Assembly: GCA_017516315.1 (NCBI GenBank) | Contig: JAFXDE010000026.1 | Span: 1-32,737 of the forward strand | Source of the DNA: Clostridia bacterium | Lineage (GTDB): Bacteria; Bacillota; Clostridia; Oscillospirales; Acutalibacteraceae | DNA length: 32,737 nt | Direction: 5' to 3' | In this document: piece by piece, positions 32,458-32,737 of the stretch | Layout: each line of letters opens with the position of its first letter | Numbering within the stretch: the first letter of the stretch is position 1 | Program-made: the position numbers and the translations under genes | Notes under the pieces: generated by a model | Database searches by the model: none | What the model was told of the DNA's origin: nothing | What the model saw: the letters and a program-made list of their open reading frames with translations, nothing else

Positions 32458-32737
32458 TTATCTTTTTTTACATATACCGTCTTTCATTTCCAGCTTCATA
32501 CCGTATTTTAAATTTTTTACAGCAGTAGGATCGCAGCAGGTAATAAAAACCTGCCAGTCCTTAATGTGGTTAAGAATATAATTCTGTCTGCCTGTGTCAA
32601 GCTCACTCATAACATCGTCTAAAAGAGCTACAGGCTGAACATCGGAAAAATTTTTAATAACTGCTGCTTCACCTAATTTAAGAGAAAGAGCCGCAGACCT
32701 CTGCTGTCCTTGTGAACCGTAATTACGGGCAGGAAGA
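32458..32737 (-). CDS. recF: RecF recombination mediator, C-terminal fragment (5' end beyond window)
   Basis: The reading frame enters from the right edge; 92 residues remain. They begin with the RecF ABC signature ARNYGSQGQQRSAALSLKLGE and continue with the Walker B-type PVALLDDVMSELD and the D-loop region RQNYILNHIKDWQVFITCCD. RecF loads RecA at single-strand gaps. It is in the conserved order recF-remB-gyrB, so dnaN and dnaA, and with them the main origin, are expected just beyond the right edge. Confidence 0.95.
   Translation of the reverse strand, partial: LPARNYGSQGQQRSAALSLKLGEAAVIKNFSDVQPVALLDDVMSELDTGRQNYILNHIKDWQVFITCCDPTAVKNLKYGMKLEMKDGICKKR

Overview
The window looks like chromosomal DNA from the neighbourhood of the replication origin of a low- to mid-GC Firmicute, most likely an anaerobic gut-type member of class Clostridia (Ruminococcaceae/Oscillospiraceae-like). 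The evidence is the recF-remB-gyrB-gyrA run, a parAB/noc/rsmG/mnmG chromosome-segregation block with three perfect parS sites, strong AGGAGG-type ribosome binding sites, TTGACA/TGnTATAAT promoters, a rubredoxin-fused flavoprotein, an iron-dependent alcohol dehydrogenase and BspA-type repeat proteins. The species cannot be named from the sequence alone.

Layout, left to right. (1) 1-2056, plus strand: the 3' part of a membrane sensor histidine kinase, a terminator, and a flavin reductase/rubredoxin fusion. (2) 2129-3364: an IS3-family insertion sequence with an intact DDE transposase, its own promoter in the terminal repeat, and a hairpin that hides the ribosome binding site in read-through transcripts. 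(3) 3398-6031, minus: a secreted BspA-type LRR/FN3 protein and an iron-containing alcohol dehydrogenase. (4) 6163-9218, minus: a four-gene thiamine-precursor uptake operon (thiamine-binding protein, permease, lipoprotein, ATPase) under a TPP riboswitch with a visible antiterminator/terminator switch. (5) 9222-10758, minus: a degenerate LCP-like membrane protein with a hairpin in its leader, a 46-residue N/Q/K-rich ORF, tRNA-Glu and tRNA-Met. (6) 10855-13747, minus: tadA, a CPBP protease and a polyprenyl-phosphate sugar transferase. (7) 14117-17169, plus: glycogen phosphorylase and a HAD phosphatase, the only plus-strand genes apart from those at the left end. (8) 17220-23938, minus: serS, parB, parA, a noc-like parB paralogue, rsmG and mnmG. 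(9) 24149-32737, minus: HAD hydrolase, FlK-like thioesterase, LCP ligase, gyrA, two small membrane proteins, gyrB, remB and the 3' end of recF.

The segregation block (mnmG to parB) normally sits on the other side of the origin from recF-gyrB-gyrA and is transcribed in the opposite direction. Here both blocks are on the same strand, one after the other. The AT-rich gap upstream of mnmG carries a group of near-consensus DnaA boxes and several dyads. ParB, ParA and the noc-like protein would act on the parS sites in this window (at 20269, 22057 and inside mnmG at 22442).

No clearly new multi-gene defence or mobile system is visible. The observations most worth a second look are regulatory or architectural: the origin-proximal rearrangement with DnaA-box-like sites, an operator-like dyad centred on the -10 box of the noc-like gene, parS embedded in mnmG, the read-through shut-off of the IS, the YcxB-like pair inserted between gyrB and gyrA, and a set of strong intergenic hairpins that lack U-tracts.
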